From contig NZ_KB976986.1 in the NCBI RefSeq assembly GCF_000399665.1, forward strand, positions 2,315,261 to 2,379,260: a stretch of DNA of 64,000 bases, read 5' to 3'. Every line of letters starts with the position of its first letter. Within the stretch, counting starts at the first letter, position 1. This document shows, in pieces, positions 52,360 to 62,224 of the stretch. The notes below the pieces were generated by a model. It was not told the origin of the DNA, made no database searches, and worked only from the letters and a program-made list of their open reading frames with translations. The DNA comes from Acinetobacter calcoaceticus ANC 3811. Lineage in GTDB: Bacteria; Pseudomonadota; Gammaproteobacteria; Pseudomonadales; Moraxellaceae. A program made the position numbers and the translations under genes.

Positions 52360-54282
52360 TTACTCCACAATATACCGGCCGCGATCGGCGACGGCAGACT
52401 TCACTAAGTCAATGAATGCATCTACTGACATAGTACCTAAATTTTTTCCTGAGCGCGTACGTACATTCACAGTACCTTCTTCAACTTCCCGGTCACCAAG
52501 AACTAACAAGTAAGGAATACGCTCTAGAGTACGCTCACGAATCTTAAATCCGATTTTTTCGTTTCTCAAGTCAGAAATAGCACGAAGACCATTTTCTTTG
52601 AGTTTTGCTACGACTTTCTCACAAGCTTCAGCTTGAGAGTCAGTAATATTCATAACACATGCTTGTAACGGCGACAACCAAGGTGGCATGAAACCAGCGT
52701 AGTGTTCAATTAGTATACCAATAAAACGTTCAAAACTGCCAAGAATTGCACGATGCAACATAACAGGTTGATCACGATCATTGTCTTCAGTCACATAAGA
52801 CGCATCTAAACGTTCTGGTAAATTGAAGTCACACTGAATAGTACCACATTGCCATACACGTCCGAGACAGTCTTTCAATGAGAATTCAATTTTCGGACCA
52901 TAGAACGCGCCTTCACCTGGCTGTAATTCCCACTCAAGACCCGCTGCATCTAAAGCATCTGCTAAAGATTTCTCAGCCATATCCCAAAGTGCATCATCAC
53001 CCACACGTTTTTCTGGACGTGTAGAAAGTTTCATTTGCACTTCTTCAAAGCCAAAATCTTTATAAACATCTAAAGTGAGTTTAATAAAGTCTGCAACTTC
53101 TTGACCAATTTGTTCTTTAGTACAGAAGATATGAGCATCATCTTGTGTAAAACCACGTACACGCATAATACCGTGTAAAGAACCAGATGGTTCGTTACGA
53201 TGGCAAGAACCAAACTCCGCTAAACGAATTGGCAAATCACGGTAAGACTTCAAACCTTGGTTAAAAACTTGCACGTGACATGGGCAGTTCATTGGCTTAA
53301 CCGCATAGTTACGACTTTCAGAATGAGTCGTAAACATGTTGTCAGCATAGTTCGCTGCATGACCAGATTTTTCCCAAAGCGTAAAGTCTACGATTTGTGG
53401 AGTTTTAATCTCGAGGTAACCATTGTCTTGCTGAACTTTACGCATGTATTGTTCAAGAACTTGGTAAATTGTCCAACCGTTTGGATGCCAGAACACCATA
53501 CCCGGTGCTTCTTCTTGCATATGGAACAAGTCTAAGGCTTTACCAATTTTACGGTGGTCGCGCTTTTCAGCTTCTTCAATACGCTTAATGTATGCAGCAA
53601 GCTGTTTCTTATCAGCCCATGCTGTACCATAAATACGTTGAAGCTGTTCATTCTTCGCATCGCCACGCCAGTAAGCGCCAGAGATTTTTGTTAATTTAAA
53701 CGATTTTAAGAATTTAGTGTTTGGTACGTGTGGACCACGACACATGTCCAAATAATCTTGATGGTAGTACAAGCCCATTTGTGTTTCTTCAGGCATGTCT
53801 GCGATCAAGCGTAATTTATATTCTTCACCACGTGCAGTAAATTCAGCAATTACTTCATCACGCGGTGTCATTTTTTTAACGACATCATAATCTTGGTCGA
53901 TGAGCTTTTTCATGCGCTCTTCAACAGCAGCCATATCGTCTAATGTAAAAGGACGAGGCATCCAGATGTCGTAGTAAAAACCTTCTTCAATGACTGGACC
54001 AATCACCATCTTAGCTTCAGGGAATAGCTGTTTAACAGCATGTCCTACAAGGTGTGCACAAGAATGGCGAATGATTTCAAGACCTTCTTCATCTTTTGGA
54101 GTGATGATTTGTAAGGTCGAATCTTCGGTAATTAAGTCACATGCATCAACTAAGCGATCATTTACTCGTCCGGCAACAGTATTCTTTGCTAGACCAGGCC
54201 CAATACTTTGGGCAACTTCCATAACAGATACGGCGTGATCAAAACTCTTTTGATCGCCATTTGGCAATGTGATAATTGGCAT
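52360..54282 (-). CDS. thrS: Threonyl-tRNA synthetase
   Basis: A 640-residue class II synthetase with TGS domain (1-60), editing domain (about 65-225, with [15 protein letters not shown]), catalytic core (motif 2 [22 protein letters not shown] written here in part: SCHRNEPSG; zinc Cys in [10 protein letters not shown]) and the C-terminal anticodon-binding domain ([15 protein letters not shown]). AAGGA lies 8 nt upstream of the ATG. The stop is 5 nt before the infC start, so the two are coupled. Confidence 0.97.
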   Translation of the reverse strand: MPIITLPNGDQKSFDHAVSVMEVAQSIGPGLAKNTVAGRVNDRLVDACDLITEDSTLQIITPKDEEGLEIIRHSCAHLVGHAVKQLFPEAKMVIGPVIEEGFYYDIWMPRPFTLDDMAAVEERMKKLIDQDYDVVKKMTPRDEVIAEFTARGEEYKLRLIADMPEETQMGLYYHQDYLDMCRGPHVPNTKFLKSFKLTKISGAYWRGDAKNEQLQRIYGTAWADKKQLAAYIKRIEEAEKRDHRKIGKALDLFHMQEEAPGMVFWHPNGWTIYQVLEQYMRKVQQDNGYLEIKTPQIVDFTLWEKSGHAANYADNMFTTHSESRNYAVKPMNCPCHVQVFNQGLKSYRDLPIRLAEFGSCHRNEPSGSLHGIMRVRGFTQDDAHIFCTKEQIGQEVADFIKLTLDVYKDFGFEEVQMKLSTRPEKRVGDDALWDMAEKSLADALDAAGLEWELQPGEGAFYGPKIEFSLKDCLGRVWQCGTIQCDFNLPERLDASYVTEDNDRDQPVMLHRAILGSFERFIGILIEHYAGFMPPWLSPLQACVMNITDSQAEACEKVVAKLKENGLRAISDLRNEKIGFKIRERTLERIPYLLVLGDREVEEGTVNVRTRSGKNLGTMSVDAFIDLVKSAVADRGRYIVE

Positions 54283-54677
54283 AAAAAAATCCTTAAGGAG
54301 TGATGCCCTATACGAAGGAGCATTTCACCGCGAGATTATGATCGAGGCGAACCTCAAAATATAAAAACGGTGTAAAGCAAAATTAAAAATCCTGAAAGAT
54401 TTTACACTTGTTCAAGCAAAGTGAAAACCTTTGAGCCCACAAAATCATAAATACATTTTGCTTATCAGGTAAACAGCAATAAATGACTTAAAAAATATAT
54501 GGGGAAGATTTTTTAAACACACTCAGCACAAGTGGTTTAAGATGAAGAAAATAGCATTTTTGCTCATTTTCTGACTGAAGGGTATTTCTCTTTAAGACTA
54601 AAGCATAGATGCGTTGATGAGTATTAAGTCATATTTTCAAAGAATGAATTAAAAAATAGAACACGGAGTTGTTTACC
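54283..54677. other. thrS leader / acyl-CoA synthetase upstream region
   Basis: 395 nt between divergent genes, without an ORF. About 90-120 nt before thrS, GTGTAAA (54370-54376) and TTTACAC (54401-54407) can pair, with an inner AAAATC/GATTTT pair, suggesting a structured thrS leader. No promoter hexamers assigned on either strand. Confidence 0.5.
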
Positions 54678-56315
54678 ATGGTTAGTGCTTATGATGAATT
54701 ACCACGCACACCCGCAAACTTTGTTGCATTATCACCTCTACGCTACTTAGAACGTGCAGCTTATATTTATCCAAATCAAGCTTCGATTATTCATGGTAAG
54801 CGCCAAATTTCATGGAAAGAAACTTACCAACGTTGTTGCCAATTTGCTTCTCAGCTCAAACAACTGGGAATTAAAAAAAATGATACGGTATCAGTCTTAT
54901 TACCAAATATTCCAGCCATGGTTGAAGCACATTTTGCCGTTCCAATGGCTGGTGCTGTACTCAATACGCTCAATACACGTTTAGATGCAAAAACAATAGC
55001 TTTCATGTTGGAACATGCTGAAAGCAAAGTGCTTTTGGTTGACCCTGAGTTTGTTAATTTGGCAAGAGAAGCCCTCTCTCTTATTCCTGACCAACACATT
55101 ATTGTGATTGATGTAGCTGATGATGAATATGAAGGTGAAAATCAGTTTATCGGTTCTTTTGAATATGAAGAATGGATAGGCCAAGGCGATATTAATTTTG
55201 TATGGCATTTACCAGAAGATGAATGGGATGCGATTAGCTTAAGTTACACATCTGGAACGACGGGTAATCCCAAAGGTGTTGTTTATCATCATCGTGGTGC
55301 TTATCTCAATGCTGCAAGTAATATATTAGCCTGTGGAATGAAACCTCGTGCTGTGTATTTATGGACATTACCCCTTTTCCACTGTAATGGTTGGTGTTTT
55401 GCATGGAGTATCGCAGCCAGCGGTGGGACGAATATTTGTTTGCGCAAAGTCGACCCAGAATTAGTCATGCAACTCATTGCAGAACATAAAGTTGATTATT
55501 TCTGTGGTGCACCTATTGTTCTTTCTATGATTATTAACTTACCTAAAGAAAAGCAAACTAACTTTGATCACCATGTTGAAGTAATGGTTGCTGGAGCAGC
55601 TCCCCCAGTTGCTATTATTGAAGGTATGCGAAATATGGGGATTAACGTAAACCATGTGTATGGCTTAACAGAAACGTACGGCCCTTCTGCCCTATGTGCC
55701 TCTCAATCAGGATGGAATGAACTTTCAATTGCTGAACAAGCTCAGCTTCATTCTCGTCAAGGTGTTCCCTATCCATTACAGGACAGTATGCGTGTGCTAG
55801 ACCCCGAAACCATGCAGCCTGTACCGAATGATGGACAAACTATGGGAGAAATTATGTTTCGTGGCAATATTGTCATGAAAGGCTATTTAAAGAATCCCCA
55901 AGCAACCCAAGAAGCTTTTGCTGGTGGATGGTTCCATACGGGAGACTTAGCCGTTTGCCATCCCGATGGTTATGCAAAAATTACTGATCGCTCAAAAGAC
56001 ATTATTATTTCAGGTGGAGAAAATATTTCATCTCTAGAAGTAGAAGATGTTTTGTATAAACACCCCGCCGTTTTAACCGCTGCGGTAGTTGCTAAACCCG
56101 ATGCTCGTTGGCAAGAAGTACCTTGCGCATTTATTGAATTGAAAATGGGTGCTACGGCAACACCTGAAGAAATTATTGAACATTGCCAAAAAGAATTAGC
56201 ACGCTTTAAAGTTCCTAAAGATGTGGTCATTACAGAAATTCCAAAAACATCGACCGGCAAATTACAGAAGTTTATTTTGCGCGAATGGGCAAAAGAACGT
56301 GCTGAGAGTATATAA
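54678..56315 (+). CDS. Acyl-CoA synthetase (AMP-binding, medium-chain/AlkK-like)
   Basis: A 545-residue ANL-superfamily enzyme that activates a carboxylic acid with ATP and CoA. Motifs: LSYTSGTTGNPKGVVYHH (P-loop), LPLFHCNGW, HVYGLTETYGPS, GWFHTGDLAV, DRSKDIIISGGENIS and the C-terminal catalytic Lys in PKTSTGKLQKF. ATG 54678 follows GGAG; a TTG at 54669 is not preferred. The HCNGWCF stretch is typical of AlkK/DmdB-type medium-chain or substituted fatty-acid ligases; the substrate is not proven. Single-gene unit. Confidence 0.88.
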   Translation: MVSAYDELPRTPANFVALSPLRYLERAAYIYPNQASIIHGKRQISWKETYQRCCQFASQLKQLGIKKNDTVSVLLPNIPAMVEAHFAVPMAGAVLNTLNTRLDAKTIAFMLEHAESKVLLVDPEFVNLAREALSLIPDQHIIVIDVADDEYEGENQFIGSFEYEEWIGQGDINFVWHLPEDEWDAISLSYTSGTTGNPKGVVYHHRGAYLNAASNILACGMKPRAVYLWTLPLFHCNGWCFAWSIAASGGTNICLRKVDPELVMQLIAEHKVDYFCGAPIVLSMIINLPKEKQTNFDHHVEVMVAGAAPPVAIIEGMRNMGINVNHVYGLTETYGPSALCASQSGWNELSIAEQAQLHSRQGVPYPLQDSMRVLDPETMQPVPNDGQTMGEIMFRGNIVMKGYLKNPQATQEAFAGGWFHTGDLAVCHPDGYAKITDRSKDIIISGGENISSLEVEDVLYKHPAVLTAAVVAKPDARWQEVPCAFIELKMGATATPEEIIEHCQKELARFKVPKDVVITEIPKTSTGKLQKFILREWAKERAESI

Positions 56316-56317
56316 AC

Positions 56318-56351
56318 AAAAAAAGCGACGCCTTGAGCGTCGCTTTTTTTG
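56318..56351. terminator. Bidirectional terminator between the acyl-CoA synthetase gene and darP
   Basis: GCGACGC, CTTGA loop, GCGTCGC, flanked by A and T tracts on both sides. Confidence 0.93.
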
Positions 56352-56362
56352 TTTAAGCGCAT

Positions 56363-56899
56363 TTAGCCTTGATCGGACAATAATGCGATTTGCTGTACAT
56401 AGTTAACAAATTTAACTTTTGATGCCTCGATTTCTGCTTCACTCAACTGTTGAGTTTTATCACGATTGATTCTCAACACATGTTGACGCAAGGTATGACG
56501 TTCCGATGCATTATAAATTTTACTAAATTCATTAATTGCAGGATCACCCTGTTCAATCATGCGGTCAACCCAACGCATTAATTGAGCCTGTCTTTTTGCG
56601 CCTTGCTGCGGGGTTAAATAAGACAAAATAACGGTCTCATCTTCATTGCGCAACAATTTACCAATACGTTGAAATTGGCGACGACGTGCTTCAAAAGAAC
56701 TAATGTTCTGCACTTCCATTAAAGCATCAATTAAACGCTCATCAACTGGAAGTTTCTGAATTTGTTTAATAGAAAGTTGTGCGAGTTGCTCACCTAAAGC
56801 AGCCATGCGTTGCACTGCTTTTTTCTGTTCGGTTTTACTTGCACGTCCTTCTAAAGAACCAAAATCTTCTTCACTATAACGTTGGGAACCACGTGCCAC
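56363..56899 (-). CDS. darP: DarP/YjgA-type ribosome biogenesis factor
   Basis: A 178-residue helical, charged protein of the DUF615/YjgA family (in E. coli a 50S assembly factor acting at a late step). Visible are SKTEQKKAVQRMAALGEQLA, KLPVDERLIDALMEV, ARRRQFQRIGKLLR and RQHVLRINRDKTQQLSEAEI, all basic helices that fit rRNA binding. It starts 2 nt downstream of the NPr gene stop, so it is the distal member of the rapZ-NPr-darP group. Confidence 0.9.
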   Translation of the reverse strand: MARGSQRYSEEDFGSLEGRASKTEQKKAVQRMAALGEQLAQLSIKQIQKLPVDERLIDALMEVQNISSFEARRRQFQRIGKLLRNEDETVILSYLTPQQGAKRQAQLMRWVDRMIEQGDPAINEFSKIYNASERHTLRQHVLRINRDKTQQLSEAEIEASKVKFVNYVQQIALLSDQG

Positions 56900-56901
56900 G
56901 A

Positions 56902-57171
56902 TTAATCTGCCTCATAAAATTTTGCTGCGAATAACGCCAGCACTTCATTTAATGCCTGTTCTTCGTCGGTACCATCAATGACCAATCGCAAAGTGGTCCC
57001 TTTACCTGCACCTAACATCAGCAAAGACATAATATTTTTTGCATCTACCAAATGATCGCCTTTTCCAATCTGGATCGACGAACGAAACTTTGTAGTGACC
57101 TCTATCAGTTTCCCTGATGCACGAGCATGTAAACCGAGTTTATTAATTACATCAACAGTTGTGTCTATCAT
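56902..57171 (-). CDS. ptsO: HPr-family phosphocarrier of the nitrogen PTS (NPr)
   Basis: An 89-residue phosphocarrier. His15 in [13 protein letters not shown] is the site phosphorylated by EI-Ntr. The position equivalent to the regulatory Ser46 of Gram-positive HPr is Asn ([12 protein letters not shown]), which together with the LLMLGAGKG stretch and the rapZ neighbourhood fits NPr rather than sugar HPr. ATG 57171 overlaps the rapZ stop by 4 nt (ATGA). NPr links to GigA/GigB signalling in published A. baumannii work as I recall it, and both are in this window. Confidence 0.88.
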   Translation of the reverse strand: MIDTTVDVINKLGLHARASGKLIEVTTKFRSSIQIGKGDHLVDAKNIMSLLMLGAGKGTTLRLVIDGTDEEQALNEVLALFAAKFYEAD

Positions 57172-58019
57172 GACCAGTGCTTCATTTCTCTGTGTAAGAC
57201 CTGAACAGACCATTCTGCCTCAAGTGCTTGTTTTAGTCTATCTACGATATAAACCGAACGATGTTGCCCCCCAGTACAGCCAATAGAAATCGTCATATAG
57301 TGACGATGTCCTTCAGCAAATGCGGGAAGCCATTTTTTTAAGAAGTGAAGAATATCATCAAACATTTCGTTTGCTTGTGGACTCGCTTCTAAAAATAGTC
57401 TTACTGGCTCATCCAAACCAGAAAAACGTCTTAATTCTAAATCCCAATGCGGATTTGGTAAATGCCGTACATCAAAAACATAATCGGCATCTAAAGGAAT
57501 GCCATGTTTATATCCAAAGGACTGCAATATGACAATAAGCTTATCTGACTGCCCCAGTTTAGACAGTAAAATATGCTTTAAATCATGAACGCTTTTATCC
57601 GTTGTATCAATATGAACCGTAGCGCGAAACTGAATTGGAAGCAGTAACTGCTTTTCTTCATGAATACATTGCAACAGACTTTTGAAACGATTGGCTAATG
57701 GATGTGGACGACGTGATGCACTAAAACGCGCAATCAAATCCTGATCTTGCGTCGTCAGGTAAATAACATCAACAGTTCCATGCCTTTGTAGTTGCTCAAA
57801 AACATGATCGAACTCTTGCATATCTGCCCGAGTACTTCTTACATCCACACCTAAAGCCAATTGCTCCAGATTATTTTCATGATCTAGCTTTGCCACAATT
57901 TCAGGCAGCAATGCCAAAGGCAAATTATCAATACAGTAATAGCCCAAATCTTCTAATACTTGAAGGGCTGAAGATTTTCCTGAACCAGACTGTCCTGTCA
58001 CGATAAGTATACGCTTCAT
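57168..58019 (-). CDS. rapZ: RNase adapter protein RapZ
   Basis: A 283-residue RapZ/YvcJ-family protein. The N-terminal domain has the Walker [12 protein letters not shown] and [15 protein letters not shown]; the C-terminal domain has [18 protein letters not shown], a binding pocket for small RNA and metabolite. In E. coli it controls GlmZ sRNA and so glucosamine-6-phosphate synthesis; whether this holds in Acinetobacter is unknown. It overlaps the NPr gene by 4 nt. Confidence 0.93.
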   Translation of the reverse strand: MKRILIVTGQSGSGKSSALQVLEDLGYYCIDNLPLALLPEIVAKLDHENNLEQLALGVDVRSTRADMQEFDHVFEQLQRHGTVDVIYLTTQDQDLIARFSASRRPHPLANRFKSLLQCIHEEKQLLLPIQFRATVHIDTTDKSVHDLKHILLSKLGQSDKLIVILQSFGYKHGIPLDADYVFDVRHLPNPHWDLELRRFSGLDEPVRLFLEASPQANEMFDDILHFLKKWLPAFAEGHRHYMTISIGCTGGQHRSVYIVDRLKQALEAEWSVQVLHREMKHWS

Positions 58020-58043
58020 GGCATGGCTGTCCTTTGATCTCTT

Positions 58044-58892
58044 TTATTGGGGTGTAAAGGCAACTTCTAAATTGTCAATCAAACGGGTTGCACCCAGTTT
58101 TGCCGCGACAAATAACACAATATCACGATCAAATTGAGTAGCAGGTAACAGATTTGTCTGACGAGCTTCGACATAATCAACAACAAAGCCATTATCTGTC
58201 AACTGAGTTTTGATATCTTCTACAACTTGTTGCAAATCTTTGCCTTGATGTAACTGTTGCTCGGCCTGCTTCAAACTTTGATAAATAACTGGAGCAATCT
58301 GACGCTGCTCAGTGCTTAAATAACCATTTCTTGAGCTAAGCGCTAAACCATCTGCTGCACGAACAATCGGCACGCCAATCACTTCTAAAGGAATATTTAA
58401 ATCTTGTACAAACTGGCGAATCACTGCTAACTGTTGGTAATCCTTTTGTCCAAAGAAAGCGTAGTTCGGTTGCACAATATTAAAGAGCTTCGTTACAACC
58501 AAAGCTACACCATCAAAGTGTCCTGGACGTGAACTACCGCATAAAGCATCTGTAATCTGATTTACACTGATGTTCGTTAAACGCGGTTGTGTACCGTACA
58601 TTTGCTCAACTGATGGCGCAAAAATAATGTCACAGCCAACATCGGCAAGTAAGCGACTATCTTGCTCTAAAGTACGAGGATAGTTGTCAAAATCTTCGCC
58701 CGGACCAAATTGAGTTGGATTTACGAAGATGCTTACAACCACAACATCACATAACTTTTTCGCTTCACGAACAAGTGTGAGATGCCCTTCATGTAGATTT
58801 CCCATTGTTGGGACAAAACCAATAATTTTACGTGCAGCTCTAGCAGGATTTAAAGAAGCTGCAAGACCTTGTATGGTGGTTTCTGTTTTCAT
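58044..58892 (-). CDS. panC: Pantothenate synthetase
   Basis: A 282-residue ATP-dependent ligase that condenses pantoate and beta-alanine. The nucleotide-binding motif is [16 protein letters not shown] near residue 27, then [33 protein letters not shown]-type segment ([18 protein letters not shown]) and [10 protein letters not shown], ending with [13 protein letters not shown]. It is 3 nt downstream of panB, and the two act in the same pathway to CoA. Confidence 0.96.
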   Translation of the reverse strand: MKTETTIQGLAASLNPARAARKIIGFVPTMGNLHEGHLTLVREAKKLCDVVVVSIFVNPTQFGPGEDFDNYPRTLEQDSRLLADVGCDIIFAPSVEQMYGTQPRLTNISVNQITDALCGSSRPGHFDGVALVVTKLFNIVQPNYAFFGQKDYQQLAVIRQFVQDLNIPLEVIGVPIVRAADGLALSSRNGYLSTEQRQIAPVIYQSLKQAEQQLHQGKDLQQVVEDIKTQLTDNGFVVDYVEARQTNLLPATQFDRDIVLFVAAKLGATRLIDNLEVAFTPQ

Positions 58893-58895
58893 GAA

Positions 58896-59705
58896 TTACA
58901 GCTCAACGTGAAAAGTATGTTCTTTGGCAGGGAATGACTGATCCTGCACAGCCGTATGAAATGCTTTAAAAGCATCTAAAATGGCAGTTTCACCTGATTG
59001 CTCTTTCATAAAGTTACGTACAAAACGAGCAACTCGACCAAAAGTTAAACCTAACATATCTTGCACAACCAATACTTGACCATCAGTTGCATTACCTGCA
59101 CCAATACCAATTACAGGTGTATTAGGGAATAATTCAGCAATTTCTTGTCCCAACTGAGCAGGAACACATTCAAGTAATAATACTGACGCGCCCGCTTCAA
59201 CCACTGCTGTACAATCAGCAATGAGCTGATCTGCTGCTTCACGCGTTCTAGCTTGTAATTTATAGCCACCGAATACATGTACAGATTGAGGTGTTAAACC
59301 TAAATGTACACAAACAGGCACACCATTACGGGTTAAAACCTGCACGATTTCACTTAACCATGCACCGCCTTCGATTTTCACCATTTGAGCGCCAGCTTGC
59401 ATGACTGTTCTTGCATTTTGCAAAGCATCATTCAAGGTTGCATAACTCATAAATGGCAAGTCTGTCATAATCAAGGCATGCTGGTTACCACGACGAACCG
59501 CTGCCGTATGATAAGCCATATCTTCAACGGTTACTGGCAAAGTTGAATCTCGCCCTTGAATTGCCATTCCAAGAGAATCACCAATTAAGATTGTATCAAT
59601 TTCAGCAAGTTCCATTGCTTTTGCCATGCTTGCATCGTAACAAGTTAGACAAGAGAACTTACGTCCTTCGGCTTTAAATTTTCTTAAGTCACTTAGACTA
59701 ATCAT
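58896..59705 (-). CDS. panB: Ketopantoate hydroxymethyltransferase
   Basis: A 269-residue TIM-barrel enzyme that transfers a one-carbon unit from methylene-THF to 2-oxoisovalerate. Motifs: SCLTCYDASMAKAMELA, ILIGDSLGMAIQGRDST, MTDLPFMSY, VKIEGG and VCVHLGLTPQSVH. ATG 59705 is preceded by AGAGGATATC; readings extended to 59774 are not supported. It lies 46 nt downstream of folK. Confidence 0.96.
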   Translation of the reverse strand: MISLSDLRKFKAEGRKFSCLTCYDASMAKAMELAEIDTILIGDSLGMAIQGRDSTLPVTVEDMAYHTAAVRRGNQHALIMTDLPFMSYATLNDALQNARTVMQAGAQMVKIEGGAWLSEIVQVLTRNGVPVCVHLGLTPQSVHVFGGYKLQARTREAADQLIADCTAVVEAGASVLLLECVPAQLGQEIAELFPNTPVIGIGAGNATDGQVLVVQDMLGLTFGRVARFVRNFMKEQSGETAILDAFKAFHTAVQDQSFPAKEHTFHVEL

Positions 59706-59751
59706 GATGATATCCTCTACAGGAGTTTGCAGAACATAATGAATCGAGAGC

Positions 59752-60234
59752 TTAAGCCCAAGACTCATCCGCAAGTACAGTCAGTGTCGGCTGCTGTATC
59801 AGTTCTAAATTTTTAAGTGGCTGATTATTAATCTGTAAATCAGCATCTAAATCTAATAAAGGAATCACAACGAAATCTCGCTCTAAAATTCCTATATGCG
59901 GCACAGTTAAGCGCTCATTGTGAATTTTTTCATTGCCATATATAAGCAAATCCAGATCTAAGGTTCGCTCACCCCAACGACGAAGTCGTACACGACCAGC
60001 TTCTTGCTCAAAACGTTGTAAATGATCCAGCAAATCTAAAGGTGCAAGATCCGTATTTAATTCTGCAACTGCATTTAAATAATTTGGCTGATCTTGAGGG
60101 CCCATAGGTGGACTTTGATAAAGTCTAGAAACTTTAACCATTCCTAACGTCTTAAGCTTAGCAATGGCTTCAGATAAAATTTGACGTGAATCGCCTAAAT
60201 TACTTCCTAAACCAATATAAGTGGTTATTGTCAT
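59752..60234 (-). CDS. folK: 6-hydroxymethyl-7,8-dihydropterin pyrophosphokinase
   Basis: A 160-residue HPPK of folate synthesis. Signature segments are YIGLGSNLGDSRQIL at the start, GPQDQPNYLNAVAEL, and the metal- and pterin-binding RRWGERTLDLDLLIYG, followed by PHIGILERDFVVIPL. The ATG overlaps the pcnB stop by 4 nt, so folK translation depends on pcnB. The pcnB-folK-panB-panC order is conserved in many gammaproteobacteria. Confidence 0.95.
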   Translation of the reverse strand: MTITTYIGLGSNLGDSRQILSEAIAKLKTLGMVKVSRLYQSPPMGPQDQPNYLNAVAELNTDLAPLDLLDHLQRFEQEAGRVRLRRWGERTLDLDLLIYGNEKIHNERLTVPHIGILERDFVVIPLLDLDADLQINNQPLKNLELIQQPTLTVLADESWA

Positions 60235-61694
60235 TGCGTTGGCCCAAAAACAACTTGGCTTAAATCGCGTTGTACCCGCTTACGTTTTAAAATTGGATGA
60301 TCGCCCGTCACGCCTGCTTGTGAGGCAGTCGCTTTTTCAACAAACCGGCCTACAGCCTGATCTTGTCTGGTACGTTCTTTTTTCCCACGGCGAGTGCGTG
60401 GTTCCGGAATATCAACCAAAGGTTCAATTTCCGTCTCAACTTTATTATTTTCGATAGGCTCAGCAGCAGCTTTACGACGGTTTCTAGCTTTCTGACGATT
60501 ATATTGGCTAATAGCAGCTTCTTTTTCGTCATTTGACATTTCTTGGTAGGTTTCCCACCAGCTTCCCATTCCTTGTGTTGCGTCATCACCTGACTTTTCA
60601 CGAAGTAATAAGAAGTCAAAACCAGCACGGAAGCGAGCATGCCCTGCCAATGCTTCTATTTGCTGTGGTTTTGGATTAAGCAAACGAGTCTGCATTTCCC
60701 AAACTTCACGAATAAAAGTTTCTGCAAAACGAGGGATAACTGTGCGTGTTGCTTGACGTTTTAAAACATCTAACCCAGCCTGCGCACGGGCTTCAGCCGG
60801 CACAATGCCTTTAGATAAATAAAATTCACAACGTTCTAAAAACGGTTGCCACAATAACACTGCATAGAAAAATGCAGGATTAATGGTTTTACCCACTTGT
60901 ATACGTTGATCTGTATTCTTCGCTGCTCTTAAAATAAATGGGGTGAGATTAGGTTGAACATCGGCAAAAAGTTGCTTCCAGACACCAAACTCAATCAACA
61001 TTGGCAGAACACGCGCCAAATGTCCCATTGTGAACAACTTCTGAGATTCGTCATATAAACGATGCGGAGAAACGTCACGCAATAATTGCGTCATTTCAGC
61101 ATTAAAGATATCGAGAATATTTGAATCAATTTTGAAATTTAACTTGGCTGCAAAACGTAAAGTTCGCAGCATACGCACTGGGTCTTCTTCAAAACGCTGT
61201 GCTGGATCGCCTAATAAACGTAGAGTTTTATTTTTAACATCGTCCATCGCTTTGCAGAAGTCGAGCACGATACTCTTACGCGGTTGGTAATATAGCGTAT
61301 TGATTGAAAAATCACGGCGAGCAAAGTCTTGTTCGATGGTACCCCAGTTATTGTCACGTAAAATCATGCCAGAGGCACTCGTAACTGCTTTTTTAGGAGG
61401 GGCACGGAATGTAGCAACTTCAATAAGCTCACGCCCTGAATAGACATGTGCCAATTCAAATCGACGACCAATGATTCGGCAACGTCTGCCAAAAACTTCT
61501 TTAATTTGAGAAGGTGTCGCATTGGTGACTGCATCGAAATCTTTAGGATTAAACCCTAGCATTAAATCACGGACACCACCCCCAACAATATAAGCTTCAT
61601 AGCCAGCTTTATTCAGGCTATCGATCACATCTAAAATCGAAGAAGGAAGTTGGGCTGTGGACAAACCACATTTTGACGCTCGCAAGGTTTGCAA
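60231..61694 (-). CDS. pcnB: Poly(A) polymerase I with a TTG start
   Basis: A 487-residue class II nucleotidyltransferase that adds 3' poly(A) tails and promotes RNA decay. The catalytic segment is YEAYIVGGGVRDLMLG (residues about 32-47), with NPKDFDAVTNAT, RDFSINTLYY and a basic C-terminus (RRKAAAEP, TRRGKKERTRQD). The start is TTG 61694, 10 nt after AGGAG; upstream the frame is closed by TGA, and no in-frame ATG lies before the catalytic core. E. coli pcnB also uses an inefficient non-ATG start. A CCA-adding enzyme is a less likely alternative because of the length and basic tail. Confidence 0.92.
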   Translation of the reverse strand: MQTLRASKCGLSTAQLPSSILDVIDSLNKAGYEAYIVGGGVRDLMLGFNPKDFDAVTNATPSQIKEVFGRRCRIIGRRFELAHVYSGRELIEVATFRAPPKKAVTSASGMILRDNNWGTIEQDFARRDFSINTLYYQPRKSIVLDFCKAMDDVKNKTLRLLGDPAQRFEEDPVRMLRTLRFAAKLNFKIDSNILDIFNAEMTQLLRDVSPHRLYDESQKLFTMGHLARVLPMLIEFGVWKQLFADVQPNLTPFILRAAKNTDQRIQVGKTINPAFFYAVLLWQPFLERCEFYLSKGIVPAEARAQAGLDVLKRQATRTVIPRFAETFIREVWEMQTRLLNPKPQQIEALAGHARFRAGFDFLLLREKSGDDATQGMGSWWETYQEMSNDEKEAAISQYNRQKARNRRKAAAEPIENNKVETEIEPLVDIPEPRTRRGKKERTRQDQAVGRFVEKATASQAGVTGDHPILKRKRVQRDLSQVVFGPTQ

Positions 61695-61819
61695 AAGACG
61701 CTGTCTCCTACGTCAGTACGTAAATAACAAGTTGTCGCTAATCATAGCTCTAACGCACACAAAGGGCAATTTGATTCTCTGTAGTTTGCGCATGAAATGA
61801 CAATTGACAAACACATGAT

Positions 61820-62224
61820 TTATAAACTCAACCGCGTTTTATTCTTTTCAAAAATGGCTGGACCTATGCCCTTTACGTTTTTAAATTCATCAATATTTTT
61901 AAAGCCACCATTCTTTTGACGGTATTCTACAATCGCCTGAGCCTTTTTTTCACCAATCCCTTTTAGCTTTTGAAGCTCTTCAATATTGGCTTGATTCAAG
62001 TGAACTTGTCCTGAAGAATCAGTCATGGCTGAGCTTTTTGGAACTTTAGAATGAGAGGCGTGTTGCATGCTCAACTTCTGATCATACATCTGCTGTTTAG
62101 CCTTCCACTCCTTAAAATTTTGATCAAAAGATTGAGCCTGAATAAAGGTTGATGAAATCAGGCTCCAAAATAAAATAATAAAAATATAATACTTACTCTT
62201 CCAAAGACTCATGTTGAGCTGCAT
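61820..62224 (-). CDS. ComEA-like helix-hairpin-helix DNA-binding protein
   Basis: A 134-residue protein with an N-terminal hydrophobic segment (about 12-30, signal peptide or anchor), a low-complexity linker, and a C-terminal helix-hairpin-helix pair: LNQANIEELQKLKGIGEKKAQAIVEYR and FKNVKGIGPAIFEKNK (separate segments). This is the ComEA architecture, the periplasmic DNA receptor of natural transformation, a trait of Acinetobacter. ATG 62224 has GGGG 10 nt upstream; it overlaps the mazG 3' end by 32 nt. A second ATG at 62212 is possible. Confidence 0.8.
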   Translation of the reverse strand: MQLNMSLWKSKYYIFIILFWSLISSTFIQAQSFDQNFKEWKAKQQMYDQKLSMQHASHSKVPKSSAMTDSSGQVHLNQANIEELQKLKGIGEKKAQAIVEYRQKNGGFKNIDEFKNVKGIGPAIFEKNKTRLSL

